Origin: Pseudomonas helleri
GTDB lineage: Bacteria > Pseudomonadota > Gammaproteobacteria > Pseudomonadales > Pseudomonadaceae
Assembly (NCBI RefSeq): GCF_001043025.1
Contig: NZ_JYLD01000003.1
Coordinates: forward strand, 124,001-188,000
Length of the DNA stretch: 64,000 bases
Reading direction: 5' to 3'
The notes under the pieces are model-generated. The model was not told where the DNA came from, searched no databases, and was given only the letters and a program-made list of their open reading frames with translations. The position numbers were made by a program, and so were the translations under genes. Of this stretch, positions 24,954 to 32,619 are shown piece by piece (positions within the stretch are counted from its first letter, which is position 1; every line of letters starts with the position of its first letter).

Positions 24954-26111
24954 TTAACGGCGGCGCCCCAAAAGGTTGACCACCACCCGGTCAACCCAGC
25001 CCCAGATACGCTGCTTGACCCGCCCCCACAATGGCCGGGACTGCCAGGCTTGCAAGGTGATCGGCAGGCTCTGCGCGAAGTCGTTCATAAAGCTGGCCGC
25101 CACGGCTTTAGTCAGCGTCGGGTCGATGGCTTCCAGGTTGGCCTCAAGGTTAAAACGTAGATTCCAGTGGTCAAAGTTGCACGAGCCAATGCTCACCCAA
25201 TCGTCGACCAGGACCATTTTCAGGTGCAGAAAGCACGGCTGATATTCAAATATCTGCACCCCGGACTTGAGCAACCGCGGGTAGTAACGATGCCCGGCGT
25301 AACGCACGGACGGGTGATCGGTGCGGGGGCCGGTCAATAGCAACCGCACATCGACCCCGCGATTGGCCGCGCGACGCAGCGAGCGCCGCACACTCCAGGT
25401 AGGTAGAAAGTAAGGCGTGGCCAGCCAGATGTTGTGCTGGGCGCTGTTAATGGCCCGCACCAGCGATTGCAGAATGTCGCGGTGCTGATGGGCATCGGCA
25501 TAGGCCACTCGGCCCAGGCCCTCGCCCTGCTGAGGCGCCTTGGGCAATCGCGCGAGGCCAAAGTGGGTGGCAGGCTTCCAGGCTTTGCGGCTGATGTTGG
25601 CACGCCATTGGCGCTCAAACAGCATCTGCCAGTCCTGCACCAGCGGCCCCTCAATCTGCACCATCACCTCGTGCCAGTCGCACACGTTTTGCGCAGGCTG
25701 CCAGAACTCATCAGTAATGCCCGTCCCGCCTACGACCGCCAATTGCTGGTCCACCAGCAACAGCTTGCGGTGATCGCGGTACAAATTGTTCAGCCCCCGA
25801 CGCCAGCTCAGCGGGTTGTAAAAGCGAAGCTCCACGCCCGCTGCCAGCAACCTGAGGCGCAAGGCTTCGGTAAACGCCAGGCTGCCATAGGCATCGAACA
25901 GGCAGCGCACCCGTACCTCACGCAACACAGCACGCTCCAGCGCCTGGACCGTGACTTCAGCGCACTGCCCGGCCTCGACCAGATAAAACTCCAGATCAAT
26001 GTGGTCCTGTGCCTGATCGATAGCCGCCAGCATCTGCGGGAAAAACTGCGGGCCATCGATCAGTAACTTGAATTGGTTGGCGCCGTGCCAAGGGAACACC
26101 GCGCCCGCCAT
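24954..26111 (-). CDS. clsB: Cardiolipin synthase, ClsB-like phospholipase D
   Basis: A 385-residue protein with two HKD motifs: His114-x-Lys116...Asp121 (DHRKLLLVD) and His296-x-Lys298...Asp303 (HLKMVLVD followed by SIGSCNFD). No N-terminal transmembrane hairpin is present, as in ClsB and unlike ClsA. ClsB-type enzymes make cardiolipin by condensing phosphatidylglycerol with another phospholipid at the inner membrane. The basic C-terminus with aromatic residues (GRVKQRIWGWVDRVVVNLLG) may attach it peripherally. Its ATG lies one base past the yceI-type stop, so the two are transcribed together. The gene symbol is by resemblance only. Confidence 0.85.
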   Translation of the reverse strand: MAGAVFPWHGANQFKLLIDGPQFFPQMLAAIDQAQDHIDLEFYLVEAGQCAEVTVQALERAVLREVRVRCLFDAYGSLAFTEALRLRLLAAGVELRFYNPLSWRRGLNNLYRDHRKLLLVDQQLAVVGGTGITDEFWQPAQNVCDWHEVMVQIEGPLVQDWQMLFERQWRANISRKAWKPATHFGLARLPKAPQQGEGLGRVAYADAHQHRDILQSLVRAINSAQHNIWLATPYFLPTWSVRRSLRRAANRGVDVRLLLTGPRTDHPSVRYAGHRYYPRLLKSGVQIFEYQPCFLHLKMVLVDDWVSIGSCNFDHWNLRFNLEANLEAIDPTLTKAVAASFMNDFAQSLPITLQAWQSRPLWGRVKQRIWGWVDRVVVNLLGRRR

Positions 26112-26112
26112 C

Positions 26113-26703
26113 TTAGCGAGCCGTGAAAATCAGCACCGCGTTCACCGGTACTGAAAAGCTGATAGCCGACAAGCCGGCGGATTTACGCAAGGTTTCGAGT
26201 TCTGGCTGCAAGCCAAAATCTTCAGCCTGAAGCATCAACGGTTCGAGGGTTACAACCTGGAAGCGCTGCTCATCCAGCCGCGTCGCCAGCAACTCGGCCT
26301 CATAGGTGTGCTGTTTGCCACGCAGGCTCACGGTGACCGGCAGGCGCAATTCCACTTGAGCACCCGGCGCCAGCTCGTTGATGGGCTGCAGATTGATTTG
26401 CGCGGTGATTTGCGCCTCGGGGAAATGCTTGAAATCGAACAACTGGTCACGCATGCGCTCATCGCGCAAAGGCACCGCGCTGTTGACCGAATCCATTTCT
26501 ATCCGCAATTGCGCGTGGCCCTTGCGGTCGACTTTGCCGTGCAACACCAGAAAGCGGTGCTTGTTCGCAACATTGGCATTTTGCGTGGTGATAAATGAAA
26601 GCCGTGATGACTCACCGTCCAGGTACCAACTGGCCTGAGCCGACAGGCTTACCCCGAGGGTTAATAGCAACGCACCAGCGGCGGATAAAAACGTCTTGAA
26701 CAT
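26113..26703 (-). CDS. YceI family periplasmic protein
   Basis: A 196-residue protein with a cleavable signal peptide (cut at about AQA-SWYLDG) and a YceI-type lipocalin-like beta barrel: SSRLSFITTQN at the start of the fold, RDERMRDQLFDFKHFPEAQI in the middle. YceI proteins bind isoprenoid or fatty-acyl chains in the periplasm; functions include polyprenoid handling and stress response. Co-transcribed with the cardiolipin synthase gene, which fits a lipid-related role. Promoter region shared with divergent olsB. Confidence 0.85.
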   Translation of the reverse strand: MFKTFLSAAGALLLTLGVSLSAQASWYLDGESSRLSFITTQNANVANKHRFLVLHGKVDRKGHAQLRIEMDSVNSAVPLRDERMRDQLFDFKHFPEAQITAQINLQPINELAPGAQVELRLPVTVSLRGKQHTYEAELLATRLDEQRFQVVTLEPLMLQAEDFGLQPELETLRKSAGLSAISFSVPVNAVLIFTAR

Positions 26704-26818
26704 AAAAACTCATCGGCAGGTAAACGGCCTCTAGTGTGAGTGCTTTAGCGCCGTCCGGGCATATTTTTTTACTCCGCTTTAGAGCACTCGTCCATCGCGC
26801 CAGTTCCTTGGCCGGACG

Positions 26819-26858
26819 CTGTCATACAAGCATCACTCAATTGTCATGGTCATGACAC
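26819..26858 (+). promoter_or_regulatory. Pho-box-like repeat array upstream of olsBA
   Basis: Four heptamers occur at an exact 11-base period: CTGTCAT (26819), GCATCAC (26830), TTGTCAT (26841) and ATGACAC (26852). PhoB sites are direct CTGTCAT repeats spaced by 11 bases; the first and third units match 7/7 and 6/7, the others only 3-4/7. The array ends about 70 bases before the olsB start. Phosphate-controlled ornithine-lipid synthesis makes this biologically sensible. A TGTCATGGTCATGACA dyad overlaps units three and four. Confidence 0.5.
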
Positions 26859-26929
26859 TGGCGCTCCCTAGCCTGAGATTGCACACCTCAGTCGACAAGG
26901 CGGGCTTGATGCCTGCACGGAGATTCGCA

Positions 26930-27685
26930 ATGGCCCAGATCGCCCGTATCCGCGACACCGCTCAAGAACGCCGACTGCAGGCTGAACGCTTGCTTGGCCC
27001 AGAGGCCTTGCGTGAGGCACAAGCCTTGCGCTTCCGGGTTTTCAGTGGCGAACTGAACGCCAAACTGAAAAGCGCCGACTGTGGCCTGGACATCGACGAC
27101 TACGATGCGCATTGCGAACACATCGGGGTTCGCGACCTCAACACCGGTTTGCTGGTGGCGACCACTCGCTTGCTGGACCACAGCGCAGCGCGAAACATCG
27201 GTCATTTTTACAGCGAAGAAGAATTCAGCCTTCACGGCCTGGCGCACCTGCAAGGCCCGATTCTTGAAATCGGCCGTACCTGTGTCGATCCGGCCTACCG
27301 CAATGGCGGCACCATCGCCGTGCTGTGGGGCGAGTTGGCTGAAGTCCTTAACCAGGGTGATTACCACTACCTGATGGGCTGCGCGAGCATCCCGATGCAA
27401 GACGGTGGCATTCAGGCCCAGGCGATCATGCAGCGTCTGCGCGAGCGTTACTTGTGCACTGAACATTTGCGCGCCGAACCGAAAAAACCGCTGCCCGCGC
27501 TGGACGTTCCGGCGAACGTCATCACCGAAATGCCCCCGCTGCTCAAAGCCTACATGCGCCTGGGCGCGAAGATTTGTGGTGAGCCGTGCTGGGACGAAGA
27601 CTTCCAGGTCGCTGACGTCTTTATCCTGCTCAAGCGCGACGAACTGTGCCCGCGCTATGCACGCCACTTCAAGGCAGCCATGTAA
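26930..27685 (+). CDS. olsB: L-ornithine N-alpha-acyltransferase (lyso-ornithine lipid synthesis)
   Basis: A 251-residue GNAT-related acyltransferase that links a 3-hydroxyacyl group from acyl-ACP to ornithine, the first step to ornithine lipids. Diagnostic segments are [56 protein letters not shown], and [10 protein letters not shown]. The ATG at 26930 has GGAG seven bases upstream; frames starting further up are rejected. Its TAA overlaps the olsA ATG (TAATG). A Pho-box-like array precedes it, in keeping with replacement of phospholipids by phosphorus-free lipids under phosphate starvation. Confidence 0.9.
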   Translation: MAQIARIRDTAQERRLQAERLLGPEALREAQALRFRVFSGELNAKLKSADCGLDIDDYDAHCEHIGVRDLNTGLLVATTRLLDHSAARNIGHFYSEEEFSLHGLAHLQGPILEIGRTCVDPAYRNGGTIAVLWGELAEVLNQGDYHYLMGCASIPMQDGGIQAQAIMQRLRERYLCTEHLRAEPKKPLPALDVPANVITEMPPLLKAYMRLGAKICGEPCWDEDFQVADVFILLKRDELCPRYARHFKAAM

Positions 27686-28473
27686 TGAACCGCCTGCGCC
27701 TGTATGGGCGAGTGGTTCGGGTGTTGGCGGTGGTCAGCCTGGGATTGGGCATGGCGAGTATTTTCGCCCTGCTCCATCGGTTGCACCTGAACAGCGCCAT
27801 GGATCGGCGCCAACGCTGGACACAGTTCTTCATGAAGCGGCTGAGCAATGCCCTGCCGTTTCAGGTCACTGTGGTTGGCGAGCGACCTGTTACGCCGATG
27901 TTGTGGGTCAGTAATCATGTGTCGTGGACCGACATTGCCTTGCTCGGGCAACTGACGCCGCTGTCCTTTCTGTCCAAGGCCGAAGTGCGCAGTTGGCCTG
28001 TGGCGGGTTGGCTGGCGGACCAGGCCGGTAGCCTGTTTATCCGCAGGGGCGCGGGTGACAGCCAGACCATTCGCGAGCAGATGAGTCGTCATTTGCAGCA
28101 ACAGCATCCGTTATTGATGTTCCCGGAAGGCACGACCACCGACGGGCGTTCAGTGCGCACCTTCCATGGCCGTTTGTTGTCAGCGGCGATAGACAGTGAC
28201 GTGGCGTTGCAACCGGTGGCGATTCGTTATTTGCGCAATGGCGAGAGCGATCCGATCGCACCGTTTATTGGCGATGACGACTTGCTCTCGCATTTGCTGC
28301 GTTTGTTTGCTCACGAGCAGGCACAGGTTGAGATACACCTGCTGGAGCCGATTGCATGTGAGCAGCAAGAACGCGCAATGCTGGCGTTCAAGGCGCAGGA
28401 AGCGATTCGCCAAGTGGTCAGCGGAGCACCGCAAACCCGTCCGCAGACTGAGTGCGAGCCGGCGGCGGCTTAG
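27685..28473 (+). CDS. olsA: Lyso-ornithine lipid O-acyltransferase (PlsC family)
   Basis: A 262-residue 1-acylglycerol-3-phosphate acyltransferase-like enzyme with a single N-terminal membrane anchor (about 10-30), the catalytic H-x4-D motif His78-Asp83 (SNHVSWTDIALLG) and the acceptor-binding FPEGTT at 146-151. In this operon it should add the second acyl chain to lyso-ornithine lipid made by OlsB. The C-terminus is a charged Gln/Glu-rich tail. Stop-start overlap with olsB implies coupled synthesis at the inner membrane. Confidence 0.88.
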   Translation: MNRLRLYGRVVRVLAVVSLGLGMASIFALLHRLHLNSAMDRRQRWTQFFMKRLSNALPFQVTVVGERPVTPMLWVSNHVSWTDIALLGQLTPLSFLSKAEVRSWPVAGWLADQAGSLFIRRGAGDSQTIREQMSRHLQQQHPLLMFPEGTTTDGRSVRTFHGRLLSAAIDSDVALQPVAIRYLRNGESDPIAPFIGDDDLLSHLLRLFAHEQAQVEIHLLEPIACEQQERAMLAFKAQEAIRQVVSGAPQTRPQTECEPAAA

Positions 28474-28483
28474 CCGACTCTCG

Positions 28484-28691
28484 CTCCTAAAGGTGTATTG
28501 CGTACAACCTGTAGTCGCTGACGAGGGACGAAGGCTGCGAAAGATCAAAAGATCGCGAGGCAAGCTCGCTCCTACAGATGTATTGCGAAACCTCGTAGCA
28601 GTTGACGAGCTTTGCGAGGCTACGTCCGGGCGCGCAGCGGCCGTAAGAAGAGCCAAAATCAAAAGATCGCGAGCAAGCTCGCTCCTACAGG
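28484..28691. repeat. Composite array of REP half-elements
   Basis: This 219-base gap is almost wholly repeats. Two right-hand REP arms (28540-28577 and about 28655-28690), each with AAAAGATCGCGAG and ending GCTCGCTCCTACAG, alternate with copies of a second family around GTAGTCGCTGACGAG (28511) and GTAGCAGTTGACGAG (28590). The second family copy continues through a palindromic TTGCGAGGCTACGTCCGGGC region. The order suggests tandem duplication followed by decay. It separates the convergent olsA and acpH genes. Confidence 0.75.
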
Positions 28692-28693
28692 TT

Positions 28694-29281
28694 TTATGGC
28701 GTCTGGCTGAGTTTTTCGCGGGCGGCAAACGCCTGCAGTTGCGGGTAGAAGGCGCTGAAGTCTTCACTCAGCGGCTCATACAAGGCACGCAGGTCGCGCA
28801 TGGCGCCGCTCAGTTCTTGTGGGTGCGAAAGACGCCGGGCGATGCCATTGAACACTTGCTCCAGCACGCCAAAGTCTCGATAGGACCCCAACCAGTCGTG
28901 CGCAGCCATGTGCGGGGCGATGCTGGCCAGACGCTTGGGCAACTGGGGTTGCGCAACCAGCAGCGCATAGAACGTTGAGGTGAAGCGCTCAAGCGGCCCT
29001 TCGGCGTATTGCGCCCAATCCCGCGCCAGGCAATGGTCGAAGAAAACGTCCAGTACAATGCCGGCATAGCGCCGCCGGGTCTGGGTGAAACGCGACAACG
29101 ACTGATCAACCAACGGGTGCGCGTCGGTGAAGACGTCGATGCTGCGGTGCAACTGGATCGCCGACTCTATCGCCGGGCTGTATTGGCCCTGCAGGCGCCC
29201 TTTCACGAAGTCGCCATAGAGACTGCCGAGCAATTCTTCTGGCCGCTGGCCGCCAAGGTGCAGATGTGCGAGATAATTCAT
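28694..29281 (-). CDS. acpH: Acyl carrier protein phosphodiesterase
   Basis: A 195-residue AcpH-family (DUF479) protein that hydrolyses 4'-phosphopantetheine from holo-ACP, giving cofactor turnover. The family pattern is complete: MNYLAHLHLGG, LLGSLYGDFVKG, HRSIDVFTDAHPL with putative metal-binding His/Asp, and VFFDHCLARDW. Length equals that of E. coli AcpH (193). The gene is alone and diverges from the ArsR gene. Confidence 0.9.
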   Translation of the reverse strand: MNYLAHLHLGGQRPEELLGSLYGDFVKGRLQGQYSPAIESAIQLHRSIDVFTDAHPLVDQSLSRFTQTRRRYAGIVLDVFFDHCLARDWAQYAEGPLERFTSTFYALLVAQPQLPKRLASIAPHMAAHDWLGSYRDFGVLEQVFNGIARRLSHPQELSGAMRDLRALYEPLSEDFSAFYPQLQAFAAREKLSQTP

Positions 29282-29322
29282 GCCGCGCAGTTTAGCACCG
29301 CGCTATTACGCACGACCAAAAC

Positions 29323-29422
29323 ATATCGTTATAACTCGATATACCGATTTGAGCTGACGTCAGATCAAATACATATTTGTATATCGCGATATTCCGATTT
29401 AAAGTTCGCCTCATCGCGATAT
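29323..29422. promoter_or_regulatory. Cluster of CGATAT operators before the ArsR gene
   Basis: Three related sites lie in an AT-rich stretch: ATATCG-N8-CGATAT (29323-29342), the perfect palindrome ATATCGCGATAT (29381-29392) and CGCGATATAACG (29415-29426). The first two are each followed by CCGATTT. Repeated short AT dyads just upstream of an ArsR-type gene are the usual sign of autoregulation; the last copy lies 10-20 bases before the start codon. Confidence 0.55.
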
Positions 29423-29435
29423 AACGCTACACCTC

Positions 29436-29753
29436 ATGAGCACTGCCACTATGCCGATCGACCTCGACGAAATAATAAAAGCGCTGGCACACCCAGTACG
29501 CCGAGAAATCATTCGCCTGCTTAAAGACCCGCAGGTCGAGTTTCCTGACCAGCATCACAGCACTGAGCACGGTGTGTGCGCAGGCCAGTTCGACCAACGC
29601 TTCGGGTTGTCGCAATCCACTGTTTCCGCCCACCTCGCCACTTTGCAGCGCGCTGGCTTGATCAGCAGCCAAAAAGTCGGCCAGTGGCACTTTTTTAAAC
29701 GCAATGAGGAAACCATTCAGGCCTTCCTCGCAACACTGAGCCAAGAGCTTTAA
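29436..29753 (+). CDS. ArsR-type winged-helix repressor
   Basis: A 105-residue regulator. The winged HTH runs from IIKALAHPVRREIIRLLK through FGLSQSTVSAHLATLQRAGL to a wing with GQWHFFKRNEE. Metal-site motifs (CVC in helix 3) are absent; the only cysteine is Cys48, in a His-rich loop (DQHHSTEHGVCAGQF), suggesting redox or electrophile sensing through a single thiol. It heads an operon with an MFS exporter and an Old Yellow Enzyme, both detoxification functions. ATG 29436 is used (29451 is possible); no good ribosome site is seen for either. Confidence 0.85.
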   Translation: MSTATMPIDLDEIIKALAHPVRREIIRLLKDPQVEFPDQHHSTEHGVCAGQFDQRFGLSQSTVSAHLATLQRAGLISSQKVGQWHFFKRNEETIQAFLATLSQEL

Positions 29754-29764
29754 CAAGGAATTCC

Positions 29765-30931
29765 ATGCCTCTCTCGCTACTTATCCTGGCGCTTAGCGCC
29801 TTCGCCATCGGGACCACCGAGTTTGTGATCATGGGCTTGCTGCCCGATGTCGCAGCCGACCTGGGGGTTTCCATTCCGGGCGCTGGCTGGCTGGTAACGG
29901 GCTATGCCCTGGGCGTGGCCATTGGCGCGCCGTTTATGGCGCTGGCCACCGCCAAGTTGCCGCGCAAGGCCGCGCTAGTGGCGTTGATGGGCATCTTTAT
30001 TGTTGGCAATCTGCTTTGCGCCCTGGCCAGTGATTACGAGGTGCTGATGCTGGCCCGCGTGATTACCGCCCTGTGCCATGGCGCGTTCTTCGGTATCGGC
30101 TCGGTGGTGGCTGCCGGCCTGGTGCCTGCCAACAAGCGCGCTTCTGCGGTCGCACTGATGTTTACCGGCCTGACCCTGGCAAACGTCTTGGGTGTACCGC
30201 TGGGCACCGCCTTGGGCCAGGTTGCAGGATGGCGCTCGACATTTTTTGCCGTGACGGTGATTGGTGTGGTGGCGTTGATCGGCTTGATCCGCTTTTTGCC
30301 CACCAAGCGCGACGAAGAAAAACTCGACATGCGCGCCGAGCTGGCCGCCCTCAAAGGCGCCGGGATCTGGCTGTCGTTGAGCATGACGGCATTGTTTTCG
30401 GCCTCCATGTTCACCCTCTTCACCTACGTCGCGCCGCTGCTCGGTGACGTGACAGGCGTATCGCCTACCGGCGTGACCTGGACCCTGCTGCTGATCGGCC
30501 TGGGCCTGACTGTCGGCAACATTATTGGCGGCAAGCTGGCGGACAAGCGCTTGGGCGCGACGTTGATCGGCGTGTTTATCGCAATGGCCGTGGTCTCGAC
30601 CGTATTGACCTGGACCAGCGTGGCCCTGATTCCAACCGAGATCACCCTGTTCTTGTGGGCCACCGCTTCGTTTGCCGCGGTGCCCGCTTTGCAAGTCAAC
30701 GTGGTGACCTTCGGCAAAGCCGCACCCAACCTGGTGTCGACCCTGAATATTGGCGCCTTTAACGTTGGCAACGCCCTGGGCGCCTGGGTAGGCGGCAGCG
30801 TGATTGCCCACGGTTTCGGCCTCACCAGCGTACCGCTGGCCGCCGCAGCGCTGGCGATACTGGCGCTGCTGGTCACCCTGATTACTTTTCGCCAGAACGG
30901 TAACCCCGAACTGGCCTCTGCCACACACTGA
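29765..30931 (+). CDS. Major facilitator superfamily exporter (AraJ/DHA1 type)
   Basis: A 388-residue twelve-helix inner-membrane exporter. The N-terminal LSAFAIGTTEFVIMGLLPDV and GWLVTGYALGVAIGAP are typical of the AraJ/YdhP branch of drug:proton antiporters; motif A-like and motif C-like glycines follow (ALCHGAFFGIGSVVAAGLVP). AAGGAA is well placed before ATG 29765, 11 bases after the ArsR stop. Substrate unknown; efflux of sugars, arabinose-like compounds or xenobiotics has been described for relatives. Sharing an operon with xenB suggests export of electrophiles or of reduction products. Confidence 0.9.
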   Translation: MPLSLLILALSAFAIGTTEFVIMGLLPDVAADLGVSIPGAGWLVTGYALGVAIGAPFMALATAKLPRKAALVALMGIFIVGNLLCALASDYEVLMLARVITALCHGAFFGIGSVVAAGLVPANKRASAVALMFTGLTLANVLGVPLGTALGQVAGWRSTFFAVTVIGVVALIGLIRFLPTKRDEEKLDMRAELAALKGAGIWLSLSMTALFSASMFTLFTYVAPLLGDVTGVSPTGVTWTLLLIGLGLTVGNIIGGKLADKRLGATLIGVFIAMAVVSTVLTWTSVALIPTEITLFLWATASFAAVPALQVNVVTFGKAAPNLVSTLNIGAFNVGNALGAWVGGSVIAHGFGLTSVPLAAAALAILALLVTLITFRQNGNPELASATH

Positions 30932-30951
30932 TCCTTGAGAGGGCTGCATTA

Positions 30952-32001
30952 ATGACCACGATTTTTGATCCGATCAAGCTGGGCGACCTTGAGCTGCCTA
31001 ACCGCATCATCATGGCGCCGCTGACCCGCTGCCGTGCCGAAGAAGACCGTGTGCCAGGCGCTCTGATCGCGGAGTACTACGTACAGCGCGCTTCAGCAGG
31101 CTTGATCCTCAGCGAAGCCACTTCGGTTACCCCGCTGGGCGTTGGCTATCCGGACACCCCAGGCATCTGGTCCGACGAACAGGTTCGCGGCTGGACCAAC
31201 GTCACCAAGGCCATCCATGACGCCGGTGGGCGCATCTTCCTGCAACTGTGGCACGTTGGGCGGATTTCCCACTCGCTGTACCTGAACGGCGAACTGCCCG
31301 TCGCACCGAGCGCCATCGCCGCCAAAGGCCATGTCAGCCTGGTTCGTCCAAAGAAAGACTTCGAAGTACCACGCGCTCTGGAAACGGCTGAGATCGCCGA
31401 CATCGTTGAGGCTTACCGTACCGGTGCCGAAAACGCCAAAGCCGCAGGTTTTGACGGCGTTGAGATCCATGGCGCCAACGGTTACCTGCTCGATCAGTTC
31501 CTGCAAAGCAGCACCAACCAGCGCACCGACCAATACGGTGGTTCGTTGGAAAACCGTGCCCGCCTGATGCTGGAAGTCACCGACGCGGTAGTCGAAGTCT
31601 GGGGTGCTGGCCGCGTTGGCATGCACTTGTCGCCTCGCGCAGACCTGCACGACATGGGCGATGACAACCGGGCTGAAACTTTCGGGTATGTGGCTAAGGA
31701 ACTGGGCAAGCGCGGTATCGCGTTTATCTGCGCCCGTGAGCGTGAAGCAGAAGACAGCCTGGGCCCACAGCTCAAAGAAGCGTTTGGCGGCCCTTACATC
31801 GTTAACGAAGGCTTCACTAAAGACAGCGCCAATGCCTTGATCGCTGCCGGCAAAGCAGACGCTGTTGCGTTTGGCGTGCCTTTTATCGCCAACCCTGACC
31901 TGCCAGCCCGCCTGAAGGCCGATGCACCGCTCAATGAACCTCATCCGGAGACCTTCTACTCCAAAGGCCCTGTCGGCTTCATTGACTACCCGACACTGTA
32001 A
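30952..32001 (+). CDS. xenB: Xenobiotic reductase B, Old Yellow Enzyme family
   Basis: A 349-residue FMN-dependent ene-reductase that uses NAD(P)H to reduce activated C=C bonds, nitrate esters and nitroaromatics. The sequence follows P. fluorescens XenB closely as I recall it, and NemA: PNRIIMAPLTRCRA binds FMN, the active-site pair lies in GVEIHGANGYLLDQF, then NQRTDQYGGSLENRARL and the C-terminal phosphate-binding AVAFGVPFIANPDLPARL. GAGAGGG upstream of ATG 30952 fits. Third gene of the ArsR-controlled operon, followed by a strong terminator. Confidence 0.93.
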   Translation: MTTIFDPIKLGDLELPNRIIMAPLTRCRAEEDRVPGALIAEYYVQRASAGLILSEATSVTPLGVGYPDTPGIWSDEQVRGWTNVTKAIHDAGGRIFLQLWHVGRISHSLYLNGELPVAPSAIAAKGHVSLVRPKKDFEVPRALETAEIADIVEAYRTGAENAKAAGFDGVEIHGANGYLLDQFLQSSTNQRTDQYGGSLENRARLMLEVTDAVVEVWGAGRVGMHLSPRADLHDMGDDNRAETFGYVAKELGKRGIAFICAREREAEDSLGPQLKEAFGGPYIVNEGFTKDSANALIAAGKADAVAFGVPFIANPDLPARLKADAPLNEPHPETFYSKGPVGFIDYPTL

Positions 32002-32051
32002 GCCCGCGCTTAAACACCGGCTTGCTTGCGGCCGGTCTTTAAACACATAAA

Positions 32052-32091
32052 AAAACGCCCAAGGCCATTCAAGCCCTGGGCGTTTTGTTTT
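32052..32091. terminator. Rho-independent terminator after xenB
   Basis: The stem AAAACGCCC (32052-32060) pairs with GGGCGTTTT (32078-32086), extended by an inner GG/CC, and is followed by TTTTGTTTT. A-rich sequence on the other side makes it potentially bidirectional, serving the ArsR-MFS-XenB operon and any leftward read-through beyond rsmZ. Confidence 0.9.
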
Positions 32092-32148
32092 AAATGCAGG
32101 TAACGGCTTAAACGCTTAAGTGGCGCGCCAGAGCACTTTTTAACGGGC

Positions 32149-32280
32149 AAAAAAAAGGGGCGGTTTGACCCGCCCACATTTTTTCCCTAATCCCTTTTGT
32201 TCCTTCTCATCATCCTGATGAATTGCATCCTGCAATGTCCTTAACGTTCCTCCTTGAACGCCGTGTCTATCCGTCGACAC
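32149..32280 (-). ncRNA. rsmZ: RsmZ small regulatory RNA
   Basis: A roughly 130-base RNA read leftward. Its 5' hairpin GUGUC-GACGGAUA-GACAC (32263-32280) is characteristic of Pseudomonas RsmZ. At least seven GGA motifs follow, several presented in loops: AAGGAGGAAC, AUUGC-AGGAU-GCAAU, CAUC-AGGA-UGAUG, AAGGAAC. It ends in a GC-rich terminator stem (32158-32163 with 32170-32175) and a run of U (32149-32156). RsmZ titrates RsmA/RsmE proteins away from target mRNAs, relieving translational repression under GacS/GacA control. Its place just downstream of rpoS on the same strand is the usual one in the genus. The 5' end is inferred from the -10 element. Confidence 0.93.
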
Positions 32281-32284
32281 AGTT

Positions 32285-32471
32285 AAGATACTAGAGCCTT
32301 CTAAAATTGCTGCAAGCGCACCAGTTATAGATTTTTATTACAAAGCAGAGCTATAAAAAAACATAAAACCTATTATTTTCAACGAGTTAAAAAACTTATC
32401 GAGTAAGAAAAAGTCATTCATTCCTACGTCTTTCGCCGTTGGCTTACAGAAAACGTAAGTAAAGGCTTACA
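32285..32471 (-). promoter_or_regulatory. rsmZ promoter with GacA upstream activating sequence
   Basis: A -10 element TATCTT lies at 32285-32290. About 180 bases upstream, TGTAAG-N6-CTTACG at 32454-32471 (read on the minus strand) matches the GacA site TGTAAG-N6-CTTACA except for the last base. A further half site TGTAAG is found around 32443-32448. Distance and sequence agree with rsmZ promoters known in fluorescent pseudomonads. The region between is AT-rich and otherwise featureless. Confidence 0.8.
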
Positions 32472-32576
32472 TCCGATCGCAGATAAAGCTCAACTTCGTA
32501 CGTGTCATCCCATTTCAAGCCCACACATTTTTAAGAACAGGCCTGAATTGACTTGGCGCAAAAAATGTCAGCCCAT

Positions 32577-32602
32577 AAAAAAACCCCGAAAGCTCGGGGT
32601 TT
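32577..32602 (-). terminator. Rho-independent terminator of rpoS
   Basis: Stem AAACCCCGA (32581-32589) with TCGGGGTTT (32594-32602) and a four-base loop; on the minus strand it is followed by seven T residues. It begins 18 bases after the rpoS stop and separates rpoS from the rsmZ control region. Confidence 0.92.
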
Positions 32603-32619
32603 TAGTCAGCACACTTCGT

